Source of the DNA: DATARH01 sp038228485
GTDB taxonomy: Bacteria > Pseudomonadota > Alphaproteobacteria > ATCC43930 > CGMCC-115725
Assembly: GCA_038228485.1 (NCBI GenBank)
Contig: JBBRPG010000091.1
Coordinates: 1 to 14,626, forward strand
DNA: 14,626 nt
Direction of reading: 5' to 3'
Below, in pieces: positions 14,371 to 14,626 of the stretch. The notes beneath the pieces were generated by a model, which was given only the letters and a program-made list of their open reading frames with translations, made no database searches and was not told where the DNA came from. Both the position numbers and the translations under genes were made by a program. How positions within the stretch are numbered: the stretch's first letter is position 1; each line of letters starts with the position of its first letter.

Positions 14371-14626
14371 CCGCGGTCGATTCGAAGCGCGAAGCGGCGC
14401 GGCTGCTGGATGAAGCGCGCATCCCGCCCGACGGCGTGCTGTTCATGCACAGCGCCTTCCGCAACCTCGCGAGCCAGGGTTTCCGCGCCGAGCCGTTCAT
14501 CGAGGGGCTGATCGACTATATGCGCGCCGGCACGCTGGTGATGCCGACGATGACATGGCGCGTCGTCACCCCGGAAAGCCCGGTGTTCGACGAAATCGCA
14601 ACCGTCTCGCATGTCGGCGCCATTCC
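14367..14626 (+). CDS. AAC(3)-family N-acetyltransferase, N-terminal part (cut by window end)
   Basis: The first 86 residues of a protein of the aminoglycoside 3-N-acetyltransferase family (COG2746) are present; the full protein would be roughly 260-280 residues. Seen are GVLFMHSAFRNL (23-34), FIEGLIDYM (44-52), GTLVMPTMTW (55-64), SPVFDEIATVSHVGAI at the edge; the HVGAI segment precedes a conserved proline-glutamate or similar in the family. The ATG at 14367 overlaps the acyltransferase stop. Members of this family also occur in sugar biosynthesis clusters, where they are not resistance enzymes. Given the coupled acyltransferase and the nearby ketoisomerase, a surface-sugar role is more likely (inference). 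Resistance function cannot be assessed from this fragment. Confidence 0.85.
   Translation, partial: MTAVDSKREAARLLDEARIPPDGVLFMHSAFRNLASQGFRAEPFIEGLIDYMRAGTLVMPTMTWRVVTPESPVFDEIATVSHVGAI

Overview
The window is high-GC DNA from a proteobacterium, most likely an alphaproteobacterium. This rests on strong G/C third-codon bias, on the protein families present (TIGR01777 epimerase, Mo-hydroxylase, TauD/TfdA dioxygenase, FdtA-like cupin) and on GTG starts. No rRNA, tRNA or CRISPR array was seen.

Left end (1-2249) is decayed. The last 45 codons of an IS481-family transposase run directly into a TIGR01777-type nucleotide-sugar epimerase gene that has lost its first codons. That gene is fused to a DUF393 (DCC thiol-disulfide) domain and is also interrupted by an in-frame TAG. 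A second remnant follows, apparently a small secreted protein with two frame changes, and then sequence with no recognisable gene.

Respiratory block (2250-4960). Three minus-strand cytochrome oxidase genes (subunit I, III, IV in transcription order) are A2-type, judged from the YSHPAVY motif. Subunit I has lost its N-terminal third. At the break the sequence switches to plus-strand fragments of alternative complex III: a piece of the ActB Fe-S region joined in frame to the last four heme motifs of the multiheme cytochrome ActA. ACIII and caa3-type oxidases are known functional partners, so these look like rearranged or mis-assembled parts of one respiratory locus.

Middle (5072-9553). fdhD (sulfurtransferase for formate dehydrogenase maturation) reads rightward. 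It converges on a leftward pair: a COG3618-type amidohydrolase followed by an unusual SDR with a long insertion in its nucleotide-binding loop and no canonical YxxxK. After a 466-base intergenic stretch comes a rightward fusion of a metallo-beta-lactamase-fold hydrolase with a response-regulator receiver domain.

Right (9570-13067). A tight leftward operon holds a TauD/TfdA dioxygenase, a small cupin and a molybdenum hydroxylase large subunit without its FAD and 2Fe-2S partner subunits nearby. A perfect inverted repeat sits on the dioxygenase ribosome-binding site.

Right end (13151-14626) is probably surface-sugar related: an FdtA/QdtA-like sugar ketoisomerase (minus), and divergently a hexapeptide acyltransferase overlapping by ATGA an AAC(3)-family acetyltransferase cut by the window edge. 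A good -10 box only 5 nt before the acyltransferase ATG suggests a leaderless mRNA.
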